Below, piece after piece: positions 1 through 7,788 of a stretch of 64,000 bases of DNA (positions are counted from its first letter, which is position 1; every line of letters starts with the position of its first letter). This DNA is from an uncultured Paracoccaceae bacterium. GTDB lineage: Bacteria; Pseudomonadota; Alphaproteobacteria; Rhodobacterales; Rhodobacteraceae. The stretch is taken from NCBI GenBank assembly GCA_937864535.1, contig CALMJS010000019.1, forward strand, positions 274,500 through 338,499. The letters are read 5' to 3'. Position numbers and translations under genes: made by a program. Below the pieces are notes generated by a model. That model saw only the letters and a program-made list of their open reading frames with translations. It had not been told where the DNA came from and did not search any database.

Positions 1-294
1 TCGGCCCTGCCCGCCCGACGGTTTGCAGACCTCCCGCAGATCATGCAGACCGAACGCTCGATTTCCACGGCGCTCGAACGGCTCGGGGTGGCAGATTACA
101 CCCGCCACTCGACCCGCATCACCGCGACCATCGCCAGAGGGCCGCGCGCTGGCATGTTAAAGGTCAGCGAAGGCGCCGCGCTCTTGCGCACAGAGGCGAT
201 CAACATCGACCACCATGGTACGCCGATCGAATACGGGCTGAGCTGGTTCGTCGGCGATCGCGTGGCCCTGACGGTTGCGAACGACGCGCCCTAG
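1..294 (+). CDS. phnF: PhnF-type GntR regulator, C-terminal fragment
   Basis: The reading frame is open from base 1 to a TAG at 292-294, so only the C-terminal part of the protein is in the window. The visible 97 residues match the end of a UTRA (ligand-sensing) domain of HutC/PhnF-type GntR regulators. They include the [10 protein letters not shown] segment, the LRTEAIN strand and the closing IEYGLSWF strand. The winged-helix DNA-binding half lies upstream of the window. The gene runs tail to tail with the phn transport genes, and its stop codon overlaps that of the next gene in a shared CTAG. Inference: it represses phosphonate genes, as PhnF does elsewhere. The family call is firm; the PhnF name rests largely on context. 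Confidence 0.72.
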   Translation, partial: SALPARRFADLPQIMQTERSISTALERLGVADYTRHSTRITATIARGPRAGMLKVSEGAALLRTEAINIDHHGTPIEYGLSWFVGDRVALTVANDAP

Positions 295-908
295 CACTCG
301 TACCGTTCGAGGAACTCTTCCGCCCGCAACCGGCGAAACGCGTCCAATGCGTCCCTGAGCCGGTCATGCGGCCAGTCCCACCATGCCAGCGCCTGCAGCC
401 GATCCGCAACGGACTGGTCAAACCGCATTTTCACAGGCTTGGCGGGCACCCCCGCCACGATCATGAACGGCGATACGTCCTTGGTCACGACGGCGCCCGA
501 TGCGACCACCGCGCCGATACCGATGGTGACCTCCGGCTTGATGATCGCCCCGTGTCCGATCCAGCAATCCGCGCCGAGCGTGCTACGCCGCGACGCGCGA
601 TGCTCAAAGAACGCCGGATCGTCCTGCACCCCGTCGAAATAGTAGGACGACCGATACAGGAAATGATGCTGCGCCGCGTTCCGGTAGGGATGATCGGTCG
701 GCCCGATCCGCGTAAAGGCCGCGATATTCGCGAATTTGCCGACCGTCGTATTCGCCACGTCGGCGTAGCGGTCACAGTAGGCATAATCCTCGAACGTCGA
801 ATTCAGAATGCGGCTGCCTTTCCCGATCTCGACATAGCTGCCGAATGTCGCGTTACCGATCTCGCAGTCAGGATGGATATACGGTTCGGTCGCGGAAAGT
901 TTCGGCAT
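291..908 (-). CDS. Phosphonate-cluster hexapeptide-repeat acyltransferase
   Basis: A 205-residue left-handed beta-helix protein of the trimeric transferase hexapeptide family. Repeats of the type [LIV]GxxxxI run through most of the chain (for example [13 protein letters not shown] near residue 17 and [14 protein letters not shown] near residue 117). The conserved AGVPAKPVK loop follows near residue 153. This matches the DapH/CatB-like proteins often encoded beside phn genes (phosphonate-metabolism hexapeptide family). The acyl acceptor is not known from the sequence. It is the last gene of the phnC-phnD-phnE1-phnE2 run, starting 2 bases after the phnE2 stop, so it is probably co-transcribed. 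A role in modifying an aminophosphonate is inference only. Confidence 0.82.
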   Translation of the reverse strand: MPKLSATEPYIHPDCEIGNATFGSYVEIGKGSRILNSTFEDYAYCDRYADVANTTVGKFANIAAFTRIGPTDHPYRNAAQHHFLYRSSYYFDGVQDDPAFFEHRASRRSTLGADCWIGHGAIIKPEVTIGIGAVVASGAVVTKDVSPFMIVAGVPAKPVKMRFDQSVADRLQALAWWDWPHDRLRDALDAFRRLRAEEFLERYEC

Positions 909-910
909 GA

Positions 911-2263
911 TTACCCTTTGATGAATTTCTTACGGACCCAGCCCGAGATCGTATCGATGATCATAACCGTCAGAACGACGAGGACCATGTAATAGCACAC
1001 CTCTTCCCAGTCCTTTTGCGTGATGATCGCCTGCGTCAGCAACAGACCGATACCGCCGCCGACCAGCGCACCAATGACGGTGGCCGAACGGGTGTTCGAT
1101 TCAAAGTAATACAGCAGTTGCGACAGGATCAGCGGCAGCACCTGCGGGATCACGCCAAAGCGCATCCGCTGGATCACGGTCGCGCCGGTGGACTGGATGC
1201 CTTCGACCTGCTTGGTATCGATGTTTTCCAGCGCCTCGGAAAAGGTTTTGCCGAAGGTGCCCGTATCCGTCATCAGGATCGCGAGGGCGCCCGTCATCGG
1301 CCCCGGACCAAAGGCCCGCGACAGGATCACCGTCCAGATCAGCCCGTCCACCCCGCGCAGGAAATCGAACAAACGGCGGCAGGTGAGGCGCAGCCAGACC
1401 GCTGGCGCGAAATTCGATGCCGCGAGAAAGGCCAGCGGCAACGCGATCATCCCTGCCCCCATCGTGCCGATGAATGCCATCAGGACCGTCTCGCCCATGG
1501 CCCAGACCACATCGCCATGCCGCCACATCTTGTTGGTCCAGACATCGTTGACCATCGCGACGATATTGGAATGCTCGGGCGAAACGCGCGGCTCCCACAG
1601 GCCGAGCGCGACCAGTTCGCCAATGGATTTGCCGTGGAACGGACTGTCGAGCGTAAAGAAGAACAGCTCCCAGCCCGCCTGATACCGGAACACTTCGGTC
1701 CGTGCAGGGGTCATCGAGAACCGCCAGTTGCCTTGGTCGATGGACACGCGGTTGCGCGACACGCTCATCCAGTCGGGAATGTCCTTGCCCTCTGGCAGGG
1801 TCAGCGTCACGGCGCGACCATCGACCTGCGTGGTGACACGGCCAAAGTCGGGCACATCGATCACAGCCCGGTTTTCGGTAGCAAAGCGCGCCGTCGCCCC
1901 GCCATAGAGCGACATCACGGTCTCATCCCCCGGCGTGACCCAGTCGGGGCCTTCGCCTGCGGGATAGGTGCCCTTGCGTTCACCCTCAAAGGCGGTGACG
2001 ACCTCGCCCGAACGGTTATCGCGGGTGACGTGGATTTTGTAGGACCAGAAATCGCCCAGCAGGATCGCCGCGTTCTCCGGACGGGCCCTTGACGCAACGC
2101 CCATCACATCAAAGGCGACAAAGGCATAGGCAAGGTAGCCGAGGATCGCGAGAGGCACACCGATGTTGCGCCACTTGCGGAACCGGAACATGCGCTCCAG
2201 CGACGTCTTGATCGCACCCGTATCAAAGTTTTCGGAGACTGCGTTTTCGGAGACTGCGGTCAT
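911..2263 (-). CDS. phnE2: Phosphonate ABC transporter permease (second PhnE)
   Basis: A 450-residue inner-membrane permease of the PhnE family. It has an N-terminal membrane segment near residues 29-48, then a roughly 150-residue periplasmic insertion not found in short PhnE proteins. The canonical permease core follows, with the EAA-like loop in the segment [20 protein letters not shown]. The start at 2263 was chosen because its ATG overlaps the phnE1 stop as ATGA and encodes MTAVSENAV; the open frame extends 41 codons further upstream without support. The long soluble insertion is usual for the second PhnE of alphaproteobacterial phnCDE1E2 operons. It should form the membrane channel together with PhnE1. 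Confidence 0.93.
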   Translation of the reverse strand: MTAVSENAVSENFDTGAIKTSLERMFRFRKWRNIGVPLAILGYLAYAFVAFDVMGVASRARPENAAILLGDFWSYKIHVTRDNRSGEVVTAFEGERKGTYPAGEGPDWVTPGDETVMSLYGGATARFATENRAVIDVPDFGRVTTQVDGRAVTLTLPEGKDIPDWMSVSRNRVSIDQGNWRFSMTPARTEVFRYQAGWELFFFTLDSPFHGKSIGELVALGLWEPRVSPEHSNIVAMVNDVWTNKMWRHGDVVWAMGETVLMAFIGTMGAGMIALPLAFLAASNFAPAVWLRLTCRRLFDFLRGVDGLIWTVILSRAFGPGPMTGALAILMTDTGTFGKTFSEALENIDTKQVEGIQSTGATVIQRMRFGVIPQVLPLILSQLLYYFESNTRSATVIGALVGGGIGLLLTQAIITQKDWEEVCYYMVLVVLTVMIIDTISGWVRKKFIKG

Positions 2264-3114
2264 GCGGGTTTTCCCCCTTTGACCAGACGTTCGCGGGCCC
2301 GGTCCGAGATATGGTCGACAATCATGATCGTCAGGAAAAGAATGGCGAAAATAGCGACCACCTGATCGTATTTCCCCTGCCCCCACTGGAGCGCGGTCTT
2401 GAGATCATAGCCCAGCCCGCCCGCGCCGACGAACCCCAGAATGGCCGAGGCGCGGATGTTGATTTCAAAGCGCAACAGCGCATAGGACGACCAGTTCGGC
2501 GCGACCTGCGGCAGAACGCCGAACCAGATACGCTGGAACCAGTTGCCCCCGACCGAGGCCAGACCTTCAACCGGTTTGAGGTCCACGTTCTCGGCCGCTT
2601 CGGAAAACAGCTTGCCCAGAGCGCCGGCAGTGTGGAACGCGATGGCGATCATCGCCGGAATAGGGCCGCCCCCCAGCAGGAAAATCAGCACCAGCGCGAT
2701 CACGATTTCGGGGATGGCGCGCATGATGTCCATCATCCGTCGGAACACCGGCGTCAGTCGCGGCCAGAGAGCCAGACCACGGGTAGACAGAAACGCCAGA
2801 CCCATCCCGACCAGCCCGCCGAACAGGGTCGCGATCGCTGCGATGTTCAGGGTCTCGATCAGGGACGGAACTGCGGCCACGAACAGCCGCGGCAGGTTCC
2901 GCCAGTTCGCGAATGCCTCGGAAAAAATCTCTTTCGGGAAATCGAAAATGCGGTGCAAACCGTCCAGAAACCCGCCTGCGTTGCGGTTTTCGGCAACACT
3001 GAACCCGCTCGCAAACAGCACAACAAAGAGCGCGAACAGTATGGCCCCATAGAGCCGGCGGCGGCGAACCAGAGCCAGATACTCTGCCGTGCCAGATACG
3101 GTATGTGCCGTCAT
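2260..3114 (-). CDS. phnE1: Phosphonate ABC transporter permease (first PhnE)
   Basis: A 284-residue permease with an N-terminal membrane helix (residues about 19-41) and a five-helix BPD_transp core. The EAA motif lies in AAENVDLKPVEGLASVGGNW. It pairs with the longer PhnE2 downstream, whose start codon overlaps its stop by 4 bases, so the two subunits are translationally coupled. It follows phnD after a 63-base gap that holds a strong terminator-like hairpin, so its level is probably lower than that of the binding protein. Established family role: transmembrane subunit of the high-affinity phosphonate/phosphate-ester importer energised by PhnC. Confidence 0.94.
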   Translation of the reverse strand: MTAHTVSGTAEYLALVRRRRLYGAILFALFVVLFASGFSVAENRNAGGFLDGLHRIFDFPKEIFSEAFANWRNLPRLFVAAVPSLIETLNIAAIATLFGGLVGMGLAFLSTRGLALWPRLTPVFRRMMDIMRAIPEIVIALVLIFLLGGGPIPAMIAIAFHTAGALGKLFSEAAENVDLKPVEGLASVGGNWFQRIWFGVLPQVAPNWSSYALLRFEINIRASAILGFVGAGGLGYDLKTALQWGQGKYDQVVAIFAILFLTIMIVDHISDRARERLVKGGKPA

Positions 3115-3129
3115 GAGGATATCCCGGAT

Positions 3130-3166
3130 AAAAAACTCCGAAGGCAGCCGGATGCCGCCTTCGGAG
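3130..3166 (-). terminator. Intrinsic terminator-like hairpin between phnD and phnE1
   Basis: A perfect 10-bp stem (CTCCGAAGGC at 3136-3145 with GCCTTCGGAG at 3157-3166) encloses an 11-base loop. In the minus-strand transcript it is followed at once by six U residues (A run at 3130-3135). This is a textbook Rho-independent terminator inside the operon, after the binding-protein gene and before the permease genes. It probably gives partial termination and a high PhnD:PhnE ratio. Confidence 0.8.
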
Positions 3167-3177
3167 CGATGATGTGA

Positions 3178-4089
3178 TTAGGAACCGTTAGCGATCTGCT
3201 GACGACGCACTTCGATGATCGACTCATAGTAATCGTGGGTAATCGGCACAAAGCCCGAGGTGTCACCGGCAGCAACGCCATAGGCACAATCCGGGTCCGC
3301 GGCGTGCAGGCCTTCTACCAGCGCGGTCATCTTTGCCTTGACGTCGTCCGGCAGGGCATTGCGCAGAACGACAGGGCCTTCCGGGATCGGCTTGGACATC
3401 CAGATCTGGACGAGGTCGTTCATATCGACGAGGCCGGCATCGACGGCCTTGCGCAGCGCGCCCGAGTTGTAGCCGTCTTCCCAGTTGCCCTGACCGTCGG
3501 CCCAGGTCACGCCTGCATCGATGTCACCGTTGGCAACAGCAACGATGGTTTGCTCGTGGCCGCCGGTAAAGCGCACTTCGCCAAAGTAGTCGCCAGACTC
3601 CATCGAGTGGCCGGTTTCCAGCGGGATTTCGACCGACGGGACCAGATAGCCCGAGGTCGAGTTCGGATCACCAAAGCCGAATACCTTGCCCTGTACGCCC
3701 TCGAGCGAGGTGATCCCGCTGTCAACACGCGCGATCCCGATCGAGTGGTAGGTATAGGACCCGTCGAGGTTCGCTTTGACCAGAACCGGCGAAACCGCCT
3801 CGGGATCGGTCAGATAGACCTTTGCATAGGCCGAAGCCCCCAGCCAAGCCATGTCGATGGTGCCGCCCAAGAGCCCCTGGATAACACCGTCGTAGTCCGC
3901 CGGAGCAAAGAGTTTCACTTCAACACCCAGAGCCTCGGACGCATAGGTCTGAAGGCAGGCGTAAGAGTTCATACGGTCCTGCGCGTTTTCGCCGCCGAGA
4001 ATACCGATATTGAACTGCGTGATGTCCTGAGCAGCCGCAGCGCCAGCCAGAACGGTCGTTGCCAGAGCAACGGAAAGGATCTTTTTCAT
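3178..4089 (-). CDS. phnD: Phosphonate-binding periplasmic protein
   Basis: A 303-residue solute-binding protein of the PhnD/PtxB family. It starts MKKILSVALATTVLAGAAAA with a signal peptide cleaved near AQDI. The body holds the family strands FNIGILGGENAQDRM (residues about 25-39) and GDPNSTSGYLVPS near residue 144, the segment that contacts the phosphonate group in family members. The ATG at 4089 was preferred over one four codons upstream because GGAG lies about 9 bases before it. It captures phosphonates or phosphate esters in the periplasm and delivers them to PhnE1/PhnE2. It is the second gene of the operon after phnC and is followed by the internal terminator. Confidence 0.95.
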   Translation of the reverse strand: MKKILSVALATTVLAGAAAAQDITQFNIGILGGENAQDRMNSYACLQTYASEALGVEVKLFAPADYDGVIQGLLGGTIDMAWLGASAYAKVYLTDPEAVSPVLVKANLDGSYTYHSIGIARVDSGITSLEGVQGKVFGFGDPNSTSGYLVPSVEIPLETGHSMESGDYFGEVRFTGGHEQTIVAVANGDIDAGVTWADGQGNWEDGYNSGALRKAVDAGLVDMNDLVQIWMSKPIPEGPVVLRNALPDDVKAKMTALVEGLHAADPDCAYGVAAGDTSGFVPITHDYYESIIEVRRQQIANGS

Positions 4090-4157
4090 GGTCGTCTCCA
4101 AAGGGAAGATATCATTCGGATCGGCGCGGCCATCGGACGGCCTGTGCCTGTGGCTAC

Positions 4158-4979
4158 TCAGTCGCTCATCAACGCGGCTGCGTATTGGGTTTCAGGAGCG
4201 AGCGCCCCGATCTCGGTCGAGGTCGCGCTCTCGGAAAAGGAGGCATCCGCGCCATAGATGTCGCGCGCAACACCCTGCGTCAGCTGATCGGGGCGGCCAT
4301 CGAACACGATACGGCCATCGCGCATCCCGATCACACGGTCGCAATAGCGCCGCGCCGTATCAAGGGTATGCAGGTTCGCCATCACCATGCGGCCGTCCTC
4401 GACGTTGATCCGCTTGAGCGTGTCCATCACGATCTGCGCATTCATCGGGTCGAGCGAGGCAATCGGCTCGTCGGCGAGGATGATCTTGGGGTCCTGCATC
4501 AGCGCACGCGCGATCGCGACGCGCTGCTGTTGCCCGCCCGAGAGTGCCTCGGCCCGCTTTGCCGCCTGCTCGGCGATGCCAAGACGGTCCAGAATTTCCA
4601 GAGCGCGCGTGATATCCTCGCTCGACCAAAGGTTCAGCACGCTGGTCAGCGTGGACCGGCGCCCGAGAAGGCCGTGCAACACGTTCGAAACGACATCCAG
4701 ACGCGGCACAAGGTTGAACTGCTGGAAAACCATCGCGCATTGGCTCTGCCAGTCGCGCATGTCTTTCCCGCGCAGCGCCAGCACATCAACGCCGTCGACG
4801 ACGATCTGACCCTCGGTCGCATCGGTCAGGCGGTTCATCATCCGCAGATAGGTCGATTTACCCGCACCAGAGCGACCGATGATCCCAACGAACTGCGCAC
4901 CTTCCACCGAGAACGAAATCGAGTCGACGGCCGCCTTGTCACCGAAGCGCTTGGTCACGCTGTTTACATCGAGTTTCAT
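4158..4979 (-). CDS. phnC: Phosphonate ABC transporter ATPase
   Basis: A 273-residue ABC ATPase. The Walker A motif GRSGAGKS is at residues 35-42, the Q-loop is near VFQQ, the ABC signature LSGGQ is at 146-150, and Walker B with the catalytic glutamate (ILADEP) is at 167-172. The helical insert containing [12 protein letters not shown] is typical of PhnC. It powers phosphonate uptake through PhnE1/PhnE2. It is the first gene of the minus-strand phn operon. Its leader carries an inverted repeat overlapping the Shine-Dalgarno sequence and, further upstream, an array of PhoB-box-like repeats, so phosphate starvation is the expected inducer. Confidence 0.95.
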   Translation of the reverse strand: MKLDVNSVTKRFGDKAAVDSISFSVEGAQFVGIIGRSGAGKSTYLRMMNRLTDATEGQIVVDGVDVLALRGKDMRDWQSQCAMVFQQFNLVPRLDVVSNVLHGLLGRRSTLTSVLNLWSSEDITRALEILDRLGIAEQAAKRAEALSGGQQQRVAIARALMQDPKIILADEPIASLDPMNAQIVMDTLKRINVEDGRMVMANLHTLDTARRYCDRVIGMRDGRIVFDGRPDQLTQGVARDIYGADASFSESATSTEIGALAPETQYAAALMSD

Positions 4980-4982
4980 AAG

Positions 4983-5009
4983 ATCCCCTGCATTGATCGG
5001 TCAGGGGAT
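4983..5009 (-). repeat. Inverted repeat covering the phnC ribosome binding site
   Basis: ATCCCCTG (4983-4990) and CAGGGGAT (5002-5009) are perfect 8-bp complements separated by 11 bases. In the phnC mRNA the downstream arm contains the AGGGG Shine-Dalgarno sequence and ends 3 bases before the ATG. If the hairpin forms, the ribosome binding site is hidden. It could equally be a protein operator. Confidence 0.55.
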
Positions 5010-5016
5010 ACCCACG

Positions 5017-5082
5017 GTTTATGACAGGAAGTTTTCACCTTTATGAGGTTTTAGCGACAGTAAAGATTCAACTTTACGACAG
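5017..5082 (-). promoter_or_regulatory. Tandem Pho-box-like array upstream of phnC
   Basis: Read on the minus strand, 66 bases divide into six contiguous 11-mers. Three begin with or close to the PhoB half-site CTGTCAT: CTGTCGTAAAG (5072-5082), CTGTCGCTAAA (5050-5060) and CTGTCATAAAC (5017-5027). A fourth, ACCTCATAAAG (5039-5049), keeps TCAT. Each is followed by an A/T-rich 4-mer, as in known Pho boxes with 11-bp periodicity. The position, 38-103 bases before the phnC start, fits activation by PhoB. Confidence 0.6.
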
Positions 5083-5168
5083 ATCTGGCGCTCTGCTGCA
5101 CTGTCCCCTGTGCGCGGGTCATCGCCTGAAACCGGCGGTATCGCTGACCGATGCGGGGGCCGCCGTTC

Positions 5169-5768
5169 CTATCGCGCTGTGGTCACAACCCCTGCATCCG
5201 CCAACTGCTCGCGGTCCGGCAAATCGTGCAGACTCTCCAACCCGAAGGCGACCAGAAACTGCTCTGTGGTGACGAAGGTATAGGGCGCCCCGCGTCGGGG
5301 CGAGCGTGGCCCAGTCCCGATCAGGTCGTGCGCATGCAGCCGACCGATCAGGTCACGGTTGATTTCCTTGCCGAAGATATCCTTGAGCCCGTCGCGGGTG
5401 ATCGGCTGGTGATAGGCGATGGCGGCCAGCACGGCGACGTCGAACTCGCTCAGGTCCAGCCGCTGCATTCCCACGTCGGCGGCCGCACGTATCGCAGGCG
5501 CATAGGCAGGCCGCGTCCGGAACGTCCAGCCGCCGGCGACGCGGGCAATCTCGAACGCGCGCCCCTCCAGATCGGCGGCCAGATCCTCGACCAGCATCTC
5601 GACCGAGGCCCCCTGCCCCACGATCCGCGCCAGATCCTCGCGCGGGACCGGAGAGGCAGAGGCGAAGAGCACCGCCTCGATCCGGCGCATCCATTCCCGC
5701 CAGCGCAGCTCGGGCGGCAGGTCCGGCAAATCGCGGTCAAGCTCCGGTTCGGGGCGATCCTTCGCCAT
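5169..5768 (-). CDS. ScpB-like segregation/condensation protein
   Basis: A 199-residue protein resembling ScpB, the winged-helix kleisin-associated subunit of SMC-ScpAB. It contains RRIEAVLFASASPVPREDLA near residue 29 (first winged helix), and LSEFDVAVLAAIAYHQPITRDGL followed by FGKEINRDLIGRLHAHDLI in the second. The C-terminus PYTFVTTEQFLVAFGLESLHDLP is also typical of ScpB. No SMC or ScpA gene is visible here. The gene follows the DUF1403 gene by 2 bases, so the pair is one transcription unit. As known to me, such ScpB-DUF1403 pairs recur on alphaproteobacterial plasmids. Its job is unproven; a role in plasmid DNA organisation or in regulation is inference. Confidence 0.8.
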   Translation of the reverse strand: MAKDRPEPELDRDLPDLPPELRWREWMRRIEAVLFASASPVPREDLARIVGQGASVEMLVEDLAADLEGRAFEIARVAGGWTFRTRPAYAPAIRAAADVGMQRLDLSEFDVAVLAAIAYHQPITRDGLKDIFGKEINRDLIGRLHAHDLIGTGPRSPRRGAPYTFVTTEQFLVAFGLESLHDLPDREQLADAGVVTTAR

Positions 5769-5770
5769 CC

Positions 5771-6655
5771 CTACACCCCGTAGAGCCGGAAGGTATCCCG
5801 CCCGGTCAACTCGCGCACCGCGCCGAGCTCGACCAGACGGTCACACAGCCGCCGCGCGGCGCGATCGGGCATGGGCAGCGCCGAGGGCGCGACCGCATCA
5901 CGGGTCAGGAACATCGCGACTGCATCCGCCGCACCCTTGGCCCGCAGCTTGGGCGCAACCGCGTGCAAATGCGCCACCCGCCGAACAAGGTCGGCCGCCA
6001 GACGTGTCGCCTCGACCGCCGAGGCGACCAGCGCCCGATGGCAGGCCAGCCGCAGGTCATCCTCGCGTTTGCGCAGGTCGGCGCGTTTCAACCCCGCCGC
6101 CAACAGCGGCACCGGACGTTCCCAGCCCAGCGATTGCGCCACCACCGCATCCGCGAGGATCAGCGCCGCGACCTCGGCGCGGGGGGCGTCGGTCAGCACC
6201 GCCTCCAAAACATAGGCTGCCCGCGTCGCTGGTGTCCCCGGCCCCGCATCCAGCCACGCGGCGATCCGGTCCGTCGCGACGGCTGGCAGGGCCCGCGCCA
6301 GCGCCTTGACCGACACAGGCCGCTCTGTCGCGCGTCGCCACGCCAGATAGGTTTCTCCGGCCGGACCGGGCAAATCACCGGCCCGCATCAACTGCACCGC
6401 ATCGCGCAGGTCCCTTACCCTCTCTGGGCGTCCCGAAACCGCCACACAGGCCTCGGCCGCCCCAAGCGCCAGCCGATCCCGCAACAACGACTGGGGGAGG
6501 TCCGCGCGGCTCACCACCAGATGCAGATGGCCTAGGGCCGCGCCTGACAAAAACGCAACATCCTCGGGGGTTTCTCCGCGCCGGGACGCGACCCACGCGG
6601 GCATCATCGGTACAGAGTCCGAGTCGTTAGAGGGGTCCGATAGGGCAAATTCCAT
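5771..6655 (-). CDS. DUF1403 family protein
   Basis: A 294-residue protein that I recognise as DUF1403, a family of unknown function common on plasmids of Rhizobiales and Rhodobacterales. Visible features are the N-terminal PAWVASRRGETPEDVAFLSG segment and an alanine-rich, mostly helical middle. The C-terminal region (about residues 230-294, ending RLCDRLVELGAVRELTGRDTFRLYGV) looks like a winged helix. No catalytic motif, signal peptide or membrane segment is evident. It is transcribed with the ScpB-like gene 2 bases downstream, and diverges from the broken recombinase gene. A functional link to ScpB-like DNA organisation is likely from the constant pairing, but is inference. Confidence 0.78.
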   Translation of the reverse strand: MEFALSDPSNDSDSVPMMPAWVASRRGETPEDVAFLSGAALGHLHLVVSRADLPQSLLRDRLALGAAEACVAVSGRPERVRDLRDAVQLMRAGDLPGPAGETYLAWRRATERPVSVKALARALPAVATDRIAAWLDAGPGTPATRAAYVLEAVLTDAPRAEVAALILADAVVAQSLGWERPVPLLAAGLKRADLRKREDDLRLACHRALVASAVEATRLAADLVRRVAHLHAVAPKLRAKGAADAVAMFLTRDAVAPSALPMPDRAARRLCDRLVELGAVRELTGRDTFRLYGV

Positions 6656-6695
6656 GTCCCGAGCCTACCTCGCTACGGCGCTTTATGCCAGAAAA

Positions 6696-6725
6696 TTGCG
6701 ATATAACCGCCGCGCCTTGTATAAT
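6696..6725 (+). promoter_or_regulatory. Sigma70-like promoter, possibly leaderless, for the recombinase gene
   Basis: TTGCGA (6696-6701), 18 bases, then a perfect TATAAT (6720-6725). Transcription would begin near 6732, which is the first base of an in-frame ATG. The mRNA could therefore lack a leader, in keeping with the absence of a Shine-Dalgarno sequence. ATGTCC (6732-6737) and GGACAT (6755-6760) form an inverted repeat just downstream. Confidence 0.45.
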
Positions 6726-6731
6726 CGCGTT

Positions 6732-7657
6732 ATGTCCAATAATTCTATGTATTCGGACATCAACGGCACATCGGGCAATATGGCGGAACACTCACGGAAA
6801 TCGCGCTCGGGACCGCCAGACGGGTCTGCCGCGCCCTCGGACAACACGTCGCAAGCCTATGCGGCGGACTGGGCGCATTTCAACCGCTGGTGCCGGATCA
6901 AGGGTGCCGATCCCCTGCCGCCCTCGCCCGAAATAATCGCCCTCTATCTCGCCGATCTGGCGTCCGGCTCTGGCCGCTCCCCTGCCCTATCGGTCAGCAC
7001 GATGAACCGCCGCCTCTCGGGCCTTGGCTGGAATTATGCCCGCCGCGGCTTTGCCCTCGACCGCGAGGACCAGCACATCGCCTCGGTTCTAACCGCCATC
7101 CGGCGCCAGAACGCGCGTCCACCGCGCCAAAAGTCGGCTGTCGAGGCCGCAGACATCCACGCAATGGTGGCCACCCTGCCCCACGACCTGCGCGGCCTGC
7201 GGGATCGGGCGATCCTGCTGATCGGCTATGCAGGGGCTCTGCGCCGCTCGGAAATCGTCAGCCTCGACCTCCACAGGGCCGACACGCCGGACCCGGGCGG
7301 CTGGATCGAGGTTTTCGACACAGGCGCCCTCGTGACACTAAAATCCAGAACCGGCTGGCGCGAGGTCGACATCGGCCGCGGCTCCAGCGATCAGACCTGC
7401 CCCGTGCATGCGCTGGAACAGTGGCTGCACTTTGCCAAAATCGACGCTGGGCCAGTATTTGTCGGCACCACCCGCGACGGCAAACGCGCCACGCAGGTGC
7501 GGCTGAACGATAAACACATCGCCCGCCTGATCAAACGCACCGTTCTGGACGCCGGTCTCCGCTCTGACCTGCCCGAAAAGGACCGCCTCGCGCTGTTTTC
7601 CGGCCACTCCCTGCGCGCCGGTCACGCCACCCCCTGACAAAGGCCGCCAACCTCTGA
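6732..7657 (+). pseudogene. Tyrosine recombinase with deleted catalytic C-terminus
   Basis: An integrase/recombinase of the phage-integrase superfamily. The SAM-like core-binding domain is present (SQAYAADWAHFNRWC near residue 40). The catalytic domain has the first Arg in GYAGALRRSEIVSLDL and the HxxR pair in FSGHSLRAGHAT. The frame stops at 7635-7637 right after HxxR, so the segment with the catalytic tyrosine is missing. In the -1 frame the next codons read LTKAANL and stop at 7655-7657. As I recall, intact relatives end with NLTKAAGL, so the gap looks like an out-of-frame internal deletion of about 100 bases. The start is uncertain (frame open from 6654). The protein should be inactive for strand exchange. 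Confidence 0.75.
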
Positions 7658-7788
7658 CTCCAGACCCTATCTGGTCGCTCGCCCCCGGCTGTACTAGCAT
7701 CCGCGCGGACGCTGCGCCGGAACCGACCGGAATTTCCCATCGTCCCCACGCGATAGTTTAACGGTTTGTGTCATAAAAAGAGGGGCTT

